Assembly (NCBI GenBank): GCA_003254905.1
Contig: QANU01062782.1
Span: 1-64,000 of the forward strand
Direction: 5' to 3'
Source: Nissolia schottii
Taxonomy: Eukaryota > Streptophyta > Magnoliopsida > Fabales > Fabaceae
Length of the DNA: 64,000 nucleotides
How positions within the stretch are numbered: position 1 is the stretch's first letter; each line of letters starts with the position of its first letter. Made by a program: the position numbers and the translations under genes. Below, piece after piece: positions 11,208-23,359 of this stretch. Under the pieces are notes generated by a model. That model was given only the letters and a program-made list of their open reading frames with translations. It ran no database searches and was not told the origin of the DNA.

Positions 11208-12045
11208 TTTATATAAGAGTAAATAGTGATTTATTTCTTTGTAATATGACTCAAGCGTTTAACCCCTAAATTTTTGAAAAAAATGCAATTTAGCATATTG
11301 TATTAACCAAATTAACCCCAAATAACTATTAAATATATAAAGGGGATTAAAAAAAATCATGGTGTCAAACTTTTTTTTTTCTAAAATAACTTTGGTAGTT
11401 TTAAAAAAANTAAAAAAAAATCATGGTGTCAAACTTTTTTTTTTTTCTAAAATAACTTTGGTAGTTTTAAAAAAAGCATAGCATTTTTCTTTTAAAATGA
11501 GTTCGAATTTTAAATAACCCAATAGCTACTTCTATCTACTAAAACACATTTTCTTTAATAATATTAATAAAAAAATTATTAGATAAAAAATGTTTGATAA
11601 TCATATCTGGCAAGTCCTACTAGCAATACAATGATAACAATAACAATTAAAAAAAAAATAGAAAAACAAGCATTACCCCCATCCCAATCCTCCCTCTTCC
11701 CCTCAAGAACCTTCATCTGCCACATATCCGCCATTCTCCTAGTTTCTTAAATTTTGCCACCATAGCATCTTCCCTTGTATGAACATTTTGTCCCCATCCA
11801 TCAAAAAACCACAAAGCACTCACAAACTGCTTAATTTCTTCACTCTCCCAACCCCAATCAATGGCAACAATGGTTTCCATGGATACGATTGGGTAGTTGG
11901 AGGCGCTGAAGATGGTGCTTCTCGATGTTTCTGAGAGAGCGGTCAAGTTGAGAAAGAGGGACGCAGTGCATGGGGGATTGCTGTTTTAAACATAGGGAGG
12001 TAATATAGTAGAAGGGGCTAAATTACTATTTACCCTTAATATAAA
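11208..12045. mobile_element. Non-autonomous DNA element with ~26-bp terminal inverted repeats
   Basis: The left end (11208-11233) contains AGAGTAAATAGTGATTTA. The right end (12019-12045), read in reverse complement, gives the same string with AGGGTAAATAGTAATTTA; the similarity extends outward over 'tttatat'. The interior has no transposase. It holds an open frame on the minus strand (11713-11946, 77 codons) that I cannot assign, which could be a captured host fragment. An N join at 11410 with duplicated flanks lies inside. No clear target duplication was found, so the superfamily is left open (Mutator-like is one option). Confidence 0.5.
11410..11410. other. Assembly join (single N) with duplicated flanks
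   Basis: The ~60 bases before the N ('aaatcatggtgtcaaac', a T run, 'ctaaaataactttggtag', an A run) are repeated almost exactly after it. This looks like two overlapping contig ends placed side by side without merging. Confidence 0.85.
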
Positions 12046-14300
12046 TACTTTTAATTTTTATTACAAGAATATGGATTGAATTCTCCGTGTCAAGGTAAGG
12101 GACACTTAGGTGATTAATTTGTAAATACCTTTATAGATATTAAAAAAGTATATAGCACATCATAATTCTTGTAGATTGATCAATATTGAACCCATTTAAA
12201 TTTTTTAAATGTATAAAAAAAAGTATGCATGGTTGATTTAACATAAACTCTGTGTATGACAAGAATACTCTAAACAACAAAATAAAATTTTACCCTAAGC
12301 AAAATATTATGCATTACTCTAGACATAATTATTGGAGATAAAAATTTGTTAGACTTCTCAATAAAACTTTAGTGCCTATTTAGTTACCATTATTTTTATA
12401 TAAGCATGAGAAATCTAACTTCCTGATACACTTTTATGGGAAATAAAAAAAATTATTATTATTTTTCTTAAATTTAAGTTTGACATTTTTACACGGATAA
12501 ACTAACATGTCTTTAGTTGATTCACTTTACATGATTATTATTTTTTAAATAAACAAGGATGTACGAAACGTGTCGACTGAAGAGACCAACTATTAATTGC
12601 AAGTAAAAGGAATTAATTTTTAGTCAAAATTAAAATATAAAATTATATTAATTTTTGAAGTAATCCTTTTAACCTTTGACTAACTGTTAATTTTAACTAT
12701 TTCATATTTATAGTTTAGGGTCAAATTTTGATCAATTCATCGATTAAAAAAAAAAAAGAACTCCTCTCACTTGATTTACCTAAGGATGTATATGCTCTTG
12801 ATTTTTAGTATTAAACTTGGGCGATGTTCAAATATTTTACGCGCAGTTTGACTAATCCAAGAGAACATGACCAATAAAAAATTAATGGTTACAATTTTGC
12901 ATAGTATTACACTTATTATATATGATTCAATATAACAAGCTGTTCGTTGTGGATGCTTATCCAAGAGAAATATGACAAAATCCTTTCTTAAAATAAGGAA
13001 TCAAGAATATGATTGATACGAAAACACTGAACTTGAAACAGTTTTAAATTCACATAATATATAATGTATGAATGCAACTAATTTATAGTAAATATTTTGA
13101 CCTTTCTTTATAAGCAATCCACAAACGATGCTTTTCATAATATTTTTATTCAAAATAATACTGCAGATTATCACCTGAGCTACGAAACGAAAACCTCATC
13201 AGTGAAGTTTGATTGGGACAACGCTAATGTTCTATAAACAATTTGATTTGTAAATTTTTTGATACACTTTAAATATAAAATAGTTTTATATTGCCATCTA
13301 ATAATATTATTATACGAGAAACTTTTGAGATAATGAAACAATAATTTTTGCCGACGTAACAATACATGATTAAGTGATATTAGTGTATAACTCTATTACG
13401 CGACTGGTGTAATATTATTATTATTATTTTTTTGTTGAGAATATACATTGTTATTTTTTGTTTTATGGGGCAAGAAATATAGTATGCATCAATGATTGTG
13501 TTTCCATTGGGCTATGTGACAAGCCCATTTAGCCTCATGTAGAAAGAAAACATTGTGTCTAAAACAGCCCAAGGCTAGGCTGAGATTTAGTTTGGGTTAT
13601 GGGAATATGGAAAGGCCCATTACATTGAGGCTTAGTTGAGTAAAATGCCTCATTTTGAGGTCCTTGCCTTTATCTGAGACTGTTACTATGTTATTGGGCC
13701 TTGACCCTTTATGCTTATATTTCTATTATTAATAATTTAATTTAATATTAAGTAAAAAATAATAATCACTTTAATTTAATATGAACCTCAAGATTTGACC
13801 CAAAAAATAAATTCAAGAATGTTGATCAAAAGAAAGAAAGAAAAAAAAATGAAACTTCCTTTATTTTTTTTTAAATGAGAAATATTGATTTAATTTGAAT
13901 CAAGGGTTCAATCCTTCATTTATTCATCCCATTCTCTCTTTCTCATTAGTCCCCATAGAAACTTTCAAGTATAAAAATCCTCAAAAGAATGAAGATAAAA
14001 AAAAAAAAAAAAGCCTCAAGAAGAGAATTAACAAAGACTCAATGTCAAATCCTAACACACAACAACACAAAGGGGCAAACCGCTAAAATCAATAGAACGT
14101 ATTCAAAGAATTAATGCGAGCAGCTATGATGATTAAATTGTATAACCTTTTAAAAATAGTGGAGAACGACAAACTAAAAGTATGGTCATATAATAATAAT
14201 AATCTGAACCTGTTTGCTACATGCTAGCATGTCATATGTGTGCATCCCACGTTTGTGCACCCTCGTAACATAATCACAAAGCTGAGGTCAAAGTCTTCTT
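12046..14300. other. Intergenic AT-rich spacer
   Basis: No coding sequence, RNA gene or clear transposon was recognised. A short ATT microsatellite lies at about 13415-13431. Base composition and short poly-A/T runs are typical of plant intergenic DNA. Confidence 0.5.
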
Positions 14301-14306
14301 CCTCTC

Positions 14307-14314
14307 TATATAAA
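14307..14314 (+). promoter_or_regulatory. TATA box of the peroxidase gene
   Basis: TATATAAA lies 72 bases upstream of the ATG at 14386. A W-box-like GGTCAAAG at about 14286-14293 lies just upstream, the class of site bound by WRKY factors in defence genes. Its role here is inferred from position. Confidence 0.6.
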
Positions 14315-14385
14315 TTAACTACCTAAACCAACCCACCGCACATATCTGATTGAGTTTGCCTCGGAGATTAACAACACAGTGAAAC

Positions 14386-16210
14386 ATGTCCAACCATTCC
14401 TTCTCATTCCTCATTCTTTTGCTTCTTTTTTGCACCATTTCAGCCACAGCACACCCTCCTCAGTATGATCAGTATGATGAGGAGACATCTACCTCTTCCT
14501 CCCCAGGGGACACTGTCTACACTCTCAAAGTCCAAAAATTAGAGGAAACCAACTTTGACAATCTCCTCTCCTTTGCTTACTACCACAAAACCTGTCCAAA
14601 ATTCGAATCCATCCTTCACAACAAGGTCAAACAATGGATTCAAAAGGATCATACTTTAGCGGCTAGTCTCCTGAGGTTGCATTTTCATGATTGCTTAGTC
14701 AGGGTAAATGAGCTAAACATATATTTTGTTATGTTAAGATATAAAATCATTCAGTTACAAATAGTCTAGAGTTCGATCATTGTTTACTCCTTTTTTAAAA
14801 TAAAGTAGTATCATCTACTTATTCATCTAAAAGTTAATGCACATGTCACGTCAATCATTTAATAACCAGTGTGGTTAGTTTTGATTATGAATAATAAATA
14901 GTAATGAGTTGGGCAATTGATGCAGGGATGTGATGCCTCAATCCTTTTGAAACATGATGGAAGTGAGAGGACATCACAAGTAAGCAAGTCACTGAGAGGG
15001 TTTGAGGTGATTGATGATATAAAGGAAGAGTTGGAGAAGCATTGCCCCAAGACAGTGTCATGTGCAGACATCCTGACAGCAGCTACAAGAGATGCCACAG
15101 TTGAGCTGGGTGGTCCTTATTGGGCAGTTCCCTATGGCAGGAAAGATGGGATGGTCTCCATTGCCAAAGAAGCTGAAATGGTTCCCATGGGCCATGAAAA
15201 CACCACTTCCTTGCTTGAGCTTCTTCAATCCAAAGGCCTCAATGTCCTTGACTTAGTTGTTCTCTCAGGTAAACAATTCTAAACAATAAGCTTTTAAGTT
15301 CGTCCTGGGAGTAGTCAGAATCGATCAAATTCATCTCAATGCTATAAAAATAGTTATATTAGTCTCTGCGATTATTATAAGTTGGTCAAATTAATTATTC
15401 GTTATCAATCAAATTAGTCATTTTCAAGAATTAATTTGAACAACTTTTGACAACTTAAGAGATTAATATGACAATTTTCATAACATGGGGACAAATTTGA
15501 CTTATTTTCACTTTGCAATGATGAATTTAAAGGTTTATTCTAAATCTAAATGAAATTTTTGTTACTTACACTTACATTGGCACCATTTATTTGTATGAGA
15601 TCAATTTTGATGTCCTGATTGTCATCCAATCATGTATTATTATATTAGTAAAAGCTGTTAACTCTCCCTCACTGCCCAAAAGTCTAAGTTATAACCATAA
15701 ATAATTGAATGACAGTTAAAACTCATTTAAATATTTTTTTGAACTTCAAAATGTTCCTCTGAAATTGTTACTAAAAATGATATGATGTGGTGTGTAGGGG
15801 CTCATACAATTGGAAGGGCTTCATGTGGATCCATTCAACATAGGCTATACAACTACCAAGGAAGTGATAAACCAGACCCATCCATAGACCCCAAGTACCT
15901 CAACTTCTTGCAGAGAAAGTGTAGATGGGCTTCAGAGTACGTGGACCTTGATGCCACAACACCGAAGGCCTTTGATCCTATGTACTACATAAATCTCAAG
16001 AAGAAGATGGGATTGTTGTCCACAGATCAGATGTTATATTCTGATCCAAGGACTTCTCCAATTGTTTCTGCATTGGCTTCTGCTCCCTACATTTTCAATC
16101 ACCAGTTTGCTGTGTCCATGGCAAAGCTGGGGAACCTTGAAGTCCTCTCTGGCCTGGATGAAGGGGAAATTAGGACCAACTGTAATTGTGTAAATGGCAA
16201 TGCTTATTGA
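14386..16210 (+). CDS. Class III secretory peroxidase (EC 1.11.1.7)
   Basis: Three exons, 14386-14703, 14926-15268 and 15798-16210, splice in frame with GT-AG borders to 357 codons. The product is a haem enzyme that oxidises phenolics with H2O2 in cell wall or vacuole. Residues 1-22 form a signal peptide. Distal catalytic Arg97 and His101 sit in LLRLHFHDCLVR, the proximal haem ligand is His223 in SGAHTIGR, and the eight disulfide cysteines are all present (for example Cys70, Cys103, Cys108). Unlike most members it has an acidic, Ser/Thr-rich extension (about 23-55) before the peroxidase domain, and HDCL in place of the usual HDCF. The closest family members I recall are of the Arabidopsis PRX7 kind, but I do not assign a symbol. 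Intron 2 (15269-15797) holds AT-rich repeat-like sequence. Confidence 0.93.
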
Positions 16211-17280
16211 TTGATGATGTTCAATTTCTCTGTTTTGCTTGGAACAATCTTTTGATTTTGTACTTGGCTCTTGTTGTAATACTTTCATCTTTCGTGCACA
16301 CGGATTAATACATCAAATTGTCACACTTTTTACTTCTCATGGTGTAGTAATTATGATTTCAGATATAATTTTAAATACCGATAGTGATACTGAAGTTATG
16401 CTACATGTGAATAAGTGTGAAAGAAAGAAAATGGTGGAACTATTTGGATATTAAATATGGTGGAGATATCATATCATAGTGTAGACATCATACTTGATCG
16501 CTTATATATATATATATATATATATCATGGGGTTCACCTTCAAATCATGTGATGTAAGTATGAAATTCATGATGTGTATGAGAGATCAAATATAATGTTT
16601 ATATTATGCTTAGTATTAAAAAAATATTTTTGAAAAGGAAACAGTCATGATAATCAGAATTTCTTAGGTGATTTTAAAGCAAGAGAAAGGTTGTGTTATG
16701 ATTCATTATACATAGTTCTAACACTAAAACTATCATTGGTTATTATTATTTTTCACTTTCACCACCAACTGATACTTTGAATTGTGAATATATTAGAACT
16801 TATTTTTCTCTAAAAGCACTTAAAAAATCTCTCTGTGACGATGATTCTTCCATCCTAATTTTATGACGCATTTCAGCTTCGGACTTGTTATTTTTAGAGG
16901 TATGTTATGTGAACATAACATTTTAGATAGAGACACCTGTCACATTAACCATCCAAATCTCTTACAAATTTTCTTATGAACATGTCATCCAATGGGGGTA
17001 GGGACTAGGGTGTGTCTGTCTATGTACACGTTGTTTTTCTTTATAGCATGTAAATAATAATTTGAGCAAAAGTTTCACTAATCTTTTATTTATTTATTAA
17101 TTTTTCTTTCTAAATCACAATTCCAACATATAAATCCAAATAGGCAGGCACTAACTAGTGGTCACAAAGCACACAGATACTATTTGCCACTCTTCTCAAA
17201 GAAGTTGAATGATGTCCATGCAGAGATTTTCATCAATCCCCTCTTTCCCTTTTCATATCTTCAGAAGACTTTCCTCTCTT
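16211..17280. other. Intergenic spacer between peroxidase and CLE gene
   Basis: It contains the peroxidase 3' region, a (TA)n microsatellite at 16503-16525, and a ~75-base segment (about 16527-16600, 'ggttcacc...atgtgatgtaag...gatgtgtatgagag') that resembles the interior of the MITE at 35029-35154. The end is a CT-rich promoter tract. No further gene was seen. Confidence 0.45.
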
Positions 17281-17290
17281 TTATATATAG
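17281..17290 (+). promoter_or_regulatory. TATA box of the TDIF/CLE gene
   Basis: TTATATATAG follows a CT-rich tract and lies about 155 bases before the ATG at 17445, leaving room for a 5' leader of about 120 bases. Assigned by position and sequence only. Confidence 0.55.
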
Positions 17291-17444
17291 CTTAACTTCT
17301 TTTTTCATTATATAAGCTCCATTATCTTTCTCTCTGTTACCTTGAGCTCCAAAAGAACGATTCACCATATACACACACATTCACCTACAATCTTCTTTTT
17401 TCTATAAGCTTCTTGAATGATTTTTATAAGGAAGTTTGTTTTGC

Positions 17445-17801
17445 ATGGCTGGTGATGCAAAATCTCCCTTGTCCACTTGCATGGCTCTCTTCTTCTCTTT
17501 GCTCTTAGTTTATTCTCACTTCACCATGGCTGTGCTAATTGAACACAGCTTCTCTCCTTTAACTTCTAACAAAGATGGTGCCAACAAGAGGAACAGCATG
17601 GTTGCTGCTTCATCAAGATCGGAAGGTAGTACACAAAGTTCCAAAAGGGATATGGCAGTGAAAGAAAATGGGAGAGGCCTTCAACTGCAGGGTACAAAGA
17701 GAGGAAGAGCTCCAAGGCCGCCATTGCAACCGCGAAAGAGGTTCTTCAGTGCTAATGAACATGAAGTCCCCAGTGGTCCAAACCCCATCTCAAACAAGTA
17801 A
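17445..17801 (+). CDS. CLE peptide precursor of the TDIF type (CLE41/CLE44 class)
   Basis: A single-exon frame of 118 codons. It has a hydrophobic secretion signal near residues 10-28, a variable basic middle, and a C-terminal CLE motif HEVPSGPNPISN at residues 106-117 (bases 17760-17795) followed by one Lys and stop. This dodecapeptide is identical to the known TDIF peptide of Arabidopsis CLE41/CLE44, which is made in phloem, binds the PXY/TDR receptor and keeps cambium cells dividing while blocking xylem differentiation. The prolines at motif positions 4 and 7 are the usual hydroxylation sites. The first ATG is at 17445; the frame is open further upstream but without an ATG. The peptide identity makes the class certain; CLE41 versus CLE44 orthology is open. 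Confidence 0.95.
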   Translation: MAGDAKSPLSTCMALFFSLLLVYSHFTMAVLIEHSFSPLTSNKDGANKRNSMVAASSRSEGSTQSSKRDMAVKENGRGLQLQGTKRGRAPRPPLQPRKRFFSANEHEVPSGPNPISNK

Positions 17802-19578
17802 ATTCAGCAATAGAGGAAAAAAATTATGGTTTATGGCTTATCCCTTATTGGCTTTCAGGTTTTCTTTTTTCTTTTTTTCCTTTTTGTTTTTATTTTCCAA
17901 TTTGGATTTTGGAAAGGATTAGTTTGAACTTGTGAGGCTTCAAGAGAGGTTTGATTTCAGTGAAGTCTGTGTTCATATTGTTGTTCTTTAAATTTGTTAG
18001 CAATAGCATGAGATCATCACGTACCAATCATTTAAACATGAGATCAGCATATATGTTTGCATATATGAGAGATTCCATATTCTATACTTTGTTGTCATCA
18101 TTATGTTTGTGTTATGCAATTGGATAAAAAGCAATGAATGAAGTGACATGAACAATGATGACATTCAAATTTGCATTATGAACGTTTTGGGGGTGCTTTT
18201 TTGTTTTAGACGAGGAGGTTTTGCTCACTGCACACAATGATGAAAAAGAGAAAATTGAGGTGAAGTAAAGGAGCCAGAACACCCCTTCCCTTCAAAAACA
18301 CCATTGTTTTGCGTGAAAAAGTTCCATAAGGATTTGGCATCCAAGGTGTTGTAGTGTTTGAAAGGATCAATGTCCCAAAATACCCTCTGTCCCTTTCCTT
18401 TAAAACTGAAGCAAAACCAAATTGACTTGATTCTTATACATAATATATCTCCATGCAGTGTCTCTTTCTTTATGTGGTAGTACATACCCCTTTTTTATTT
18501 TCTGCGTTCATCATTAGAAACTGACAAACTTAATTGGTATGATATTTGGGTAATTTTTCATTGTTTTGCTTGTCTAGTAGATTGTGTGTATTAGATTATT
18601 GGTTGCTCCCTGTGGTACTACACTCTTTGATCACGATGATTTCAAAATTCGGGATAAAGCTACCAAGATTCCAAAGTGCTAATCATCATAAATTGTCCTT
18701 TTGCATATTTTGGTATGAAGTACGTTCACACCTATCAGCACTGTACCACATTTCCACTTACTAAATTCAATGTTGAGTGTAATGGATGCAATGCATGGAG
18801 GGACATTTTCACCACATGCAATCACTTTAAGATTTGAATAATGTTAGTTCTATATCTTTAGTGACATCTTTAAAAGAATACTCCAAAATGTTGTTTAAAC
18901 ATTGATTAAATGCGATTTCCAACTTGTCTTTGAATAAATGTTTAAGGAAAGAATGTCTGTAAAAGTAATACAAATAATATTGTTGTTAAAACTTTTAACC
19001 CAAAATGTAGGTTCAAGTTAAAACACAGAACTAGAAGAAGAGGTAAGCTAGTTCTGTGTAGGCACTGAGACATGATTTTGGCCTTTACTTTTGGGGTTCA
19101 AGGGGTCTTGTTGCTTTAACCTGTTACTTTAATTTGTTATCAGGACTCAATTTCACTGCTTTGTAAGACTATGGCTCTTGGGAATGTTTGTCAAACCAAA
19201 AAAAAAAAAGTGAAAAAGAAGAACAAAATAACTGGTTGTCTGCTTTGCCAAAAGCAATCAAAGTGCTTTGACAGCTTTCCTTTTTTTACGGACTGTTATC
19301 TTTATTTGGTAGTTACAATTTTCTTTATTATTAATGTTTTTGGTCTTCCTTTGAACTTTGGAGGAATGGTTGTTTTGTGCTGATCAGATGCAGCTTATAA
19401 CTGTTCACTGTTCAACTTTGTGTAACAATTTCTGATGTGTATGAAATCAACCATGGATAAGCATGCACAGCATATTAATTTACCCAGTCATGAACTTATG
19501 TATAAATTAGACAATATACATCTAAGCCTCAATCTCCACCAAAAATGAATGTAAATTGACAGCTCATGGCTTTGTAAA
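17802..19578. other. Intergenic: 3' flanks of the CLE and FKBP genes
   Basis: Convergent 3' ends. The first part is the probable 3' UTR of the CLE gene (T-rich, to about 18000). The rest is unremarkable AT-rich DNA with short frames that show no family signature. No repeat or RNA gene was recognised. Confidence 0.45.
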
Positions 19579-21864
19579 TCATGCTTTGCTAACAAACTCC
19601 ACGTCAAATAAGAGGACTGAATCAGGAGGAATGACACATGAACCTGCATCAAACTAGGTATAAACTTCTGCTTGGCAAGGCAAAATTGGTAAAAGTACCC
19701 CACAGGTGTAAAGGCAATGCATAATTCATTAGATTACTACTATGCTAAAAAAACTGCGAAACATGTTGCTAGTCTAACCCGGCTTGGCATGCTTTCCTTG
19801 GCTCAAGCTTCTCAATAAATTTGCTACATGTTTCAATATTGTATTATAATCATCTTTTTACTGTACCCTTGACTTATGTTCTTTATGATCTAAGGATGTG
19901 CAAGCCATGGCATGATTTTCTACAAATATCCTTTCCACCAATTTCTGTATATAATTAAGAAATAGCTACTGTAAACTGTATGTTCAACAAGTCCAAGTCC
20001 AAATTGCTAGTTTAACAGAGATATGCTGGTAGCTACTAGCTAGTAATATTAAGTGAAGTTATTAGATAACAAATTATGGTTTTATCAATACTGATTTAAC
20101 CATTTTTATCCTTTCTTCTCCAGCACTTGTTAGTAAACAGGATAAAAACAGAGAAATAGAGCTCCCATGAGTTCATTCCCTTCTCCAATTTGCCTTTGTT
20201 ATGTAACTTGTAGCAAATTTGAAGCTCTAGTAACTAGTTCTTCTCCTTAGAGTGATACTATTAATACCAGTTAAAGATGAAAGACTTGATCTATATAAGA
20301 CCTACATAGAAGCAGTGCAAAAGAACCAAGAGCAAACAACATTTCATCTTTATTTGCCACACAATTATATGGGTGAATTTGTGATGACAATGTCAAAGTA
20401 TTGTTTAGCAGCAAGAGAATACATGCACATGCACACACTAGAAAAGAAGAGAGTACTTGCCTCCTCTACAACCGGCCCCTCTTGAGCCATACCCGAGTTC
20501 AGGAGGAAGCTTCAATACACGTTTCCCTCCTATGTTAGAAAAGAAAACACATTTTTCACCTTTGGTTGTTATAAATCAATGAATTTACGATGCCAATTAA
20601 AAAAGAAGTAGTACCTGCAAGCATGGGAGGAATTCCATCACCTCCTAAAATGCCTTCATCCCATCCTTTGATGACCTAAGAAAGTCAATAATAATTTTAA
20701 TCTAAGTATGGGCAGCACAGAAACAGAAGTGAAGAACTCTATAATATGGCTGCTTATGAATTATGATGGTTGTCTTGCAATGAATGTCTCAATAAATAAA
20801 CTAAGAAATTTACTCTAAGGTTTTTTATATTAACAATTCTTCAGAAGCTGGCCTTGTGTGATTTCGCATGATTACAAACCGACAAGATCTTTCTTTACTG
20901 GTATTTTGAAGAAAGGAGACTACTCATAATGCGACTCTTAAATCAAAATGCTATTTTCTCTCAGATTCTCAGGTTCTGAAATAATAATGCAGAGATGCAC
21001 AGAAAAAATAAAAACACAAGATTTGTGCAGTATATTGCTGCTGTTAGCTTATGTGCTATGAAGCTATAAACCATTAATCATATTTGAGACCTCATACCTC
21101 TCCAACGCCAACACGGAATGTAAGGGGCTTGCCACGGTTGTAGCTACTGTCAAAAATTTTCCCATTCTCCAGTCTCCCTACATAATGTGCCTGGATGGGA
21201 TGATAATACATATTGGTCAAAATACATAGGATCAAATTCAAGTTTTGTTACTTCAGTTCACTTGGCCCAAAGAGGACAGTGATGTCAAATTGACCAAATC
21301 AAGGTTGGCACTTGGCAGTATCGAATTCATGCGATCAAATTAGTCCTTGAGACCAACACCAAAAGACCAATTTGATGCTGTCAAGGTTTAGTTAGTCCCA
21401 AAATACCCAAGAACAAAGCTAGTTGAACAATTCAGCCCCAAATTAAACACCATGTAAATGCAAAAATAAGAATGGTGAATGGGTTTAACTACCTTAATAA
21501 GCTGGCCCTTAACAGCCTGAGGGCCAGTTCCAACAAGTTTATCACAGAAGGCAAGGCCTGAAGGGGCAACTGTTAGTTCACATGGTCCTGATTCAGCTGC
21601 TGCTGAAGCGGGGTGTGTTGGAAAGAAAGCATGAAGAAGGCCAAAACTGAAGGCAAGGCCTATTGCATCTCTTCTCTTGAACTGATTAGTTGGGTTGTTC
21701 TCACTTTGTGAAAGGAGTACTAGTGCTTGTTGTTGTTGTTGTTGGACTTGGACAGCACATGTTTTGTGGTGATGATGGTGAAGTGAAGAATGGTAATGGT
21801 TGCATTTTTGGGGGTGAAGGGAACCAAGGCAAGTCCCAATCGAGTATGGTGCCAGTGAACTCAT
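19579..21864 (-). CDS. FKBP13: Thylakoid-lumen FKBP-type peptidyl-prolyl isomerase (FKBP13)
   Basis: Five exons on the minus strand: 21493-21864, 21098-21190, 20615-20675, 20461-20529 and 19579-19643. They splice in frame to 219 codons. The N-terminus is a chloroplast transit peptide followed by a twin-arginine lumen signal (Arg64-Arg65, hydrophobic stretch, PASAAA near 85-90). The mature domain is a complete FKBP fold that catalyses prolyl cis-trans isomerisation. The two redox disulfides known from Arabidopsis FKBP13 are conserved: Cys95/Cys107 and Cys196/Cys201. Family knowledge links it to thioredoxin control and the cytochrome b6f Rieske protein. Intron 4 (19644-20460) starts with GC: the donor is AG|GCAAGT and only this border keeps the frame. 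I chose the ATG at 21864 because MSSL... matches the family start. The first ~60 residues carry short His and Gln runs. Confidence 0.95.
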
Positions 21865-23359
21865 ATCTCTCTCCCTACCAAAAATCAATCTTATCTAAGG
21901 ATATGGATGCTGTATTTTGGGGTAGGGACTAGGAATGAAAGAAAGAATGAATGGCTGTGGTTCTAATTGATTCATGGAAATCATGGCATGCACTCTTTAC
22001 CTTCCTTATGGTTATGGGTGCCATCCTTTTACTTTATAATCTCACTGATTGGTCTCACATTTCACTTTACAAGATTTTTTGCAATTAGCCCGAATAAGGC
22101 AGAGGTCCATTTTTTATTCATGGCATGGGTCTGAAATAAAATAATAAATCTCAATCTAATTCAATCCATTTTTATAAATACTTTTTGTTTTTAACCATTG
22201 ATGTTTGATTCACTTTTGACCCACAAACTAACTATGTATGACATGAGAAATTGAAGCGCTCATTTAAGGGAGCCCTTAGTTATTATTTCTTTTCTATTAT
22301 TTTTTTTTCAAATATTAAATCAAGATCTGTTTCTGTGGATTTAATGGAAATTAGCATATGAATCATTTTTAGACCTCCTTTTCAGTTGTGCCGTAGAATT
22401 GAATAGACAATTGTGCCCTCCTTTTCAGTTTTATTTTACCAACAAGTCCCTATTGCTATCTCTATGTAACCTAACCTAGCCGAAACCACTGCCTCCTTCG
22501 CTCGCGCTTCACTTTCCACTCTGTAGCCGCAGTTTCTCATTTTACCCAGGTAACCCAAAACACCCTCATGTTCTTCCTTTTCAATTCATCCTCGATTTCT
22601 TGTTAGCAGAAACCTCGATGCTGTTGTGCAAATTTTTGATTGAATATATATTTTTTTAATTTTTTTTTTGTGATATAAGGGTTTTCCTCCGTTGTTTGTA
22701 TTTCACTTCCAGAGTTCCAGTTATATAGGTTTCATTGGTGTTCTTTCTCTGCTCTGATGCAACGCATTGCATGACTTGCTATTGAAATTTCCTTTTTGAC
22801 AAGATGGTTCAAACTATCATAGACTCGGTGCTTTGTGTATGTTCTAGGAACGAAAAGCCTCCTTAAGGGAGGGGGACTGGGTGTAGCCTAAACATGCTAG
22901 CTGTACTCCTGAAATCTTGTGTTAGGTTATTTCATGTTTTCTAGTTTTTCAGCTGTAACAAATGCATTTCGTTTGACTGATGTTATGATTTCATTTTGAG
23001 GGCGACGATGCTGAGTTTTTTTTTCATTAAAAGAAAGTTACAAATTTTGATTTCTAAATGTTTGGGTCATTCATCTGCTTGATGAACGTTTATATTCCAT
23101 GGAGTTCGATGTTCTGATGTTCTCCCATCACGTAGGATATTGTTTCAAAATTAGAAATTTAAAATGAATTCCGTTAACGAATTTAAGACACTAAACAATT
23201 GAAGTTATTTGAATAATTTTTAAGATTTTTTTTCTATAAACATAAGAATTTGTTAAATGAAATTATTTAATTTTCCTAATGGATTTGGTTCTAAAAGCAG
23301 CCTAAGTAATTCTCTGAAACCCCAAATTGAAGCGTAGCAGCAAAAAAGGGAACACGAGA
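21865..23359. promoter_or_regulatory. Divergent promoter region between FKBP13 and the LLP-homolog gene
   Basis: The two genes point away from each other. Around 22450-22548 a C-rich stretch ends in CCCAG|GTAACC, which looks like a 5' UTR exon and intron donor for the plus-strand gene. An acceptor-like AAAGCAG|CC is near 23300. This would make a leader intron of about 750 bases, common in plant housekeeping genes. The leader structure is inferred. Confidence 0.4.

Noticed and set aside
17436-17444. Upstream extension of the TDIF precursor frame
   Set aside because: It would start at TTG; the first ATG at 17445 gives a normal signal peptide.
18225-18485. 86-codon minus-strand frame downstream of the CLE gene
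   Set aside because: No domain and no conserved context; most likely chance.
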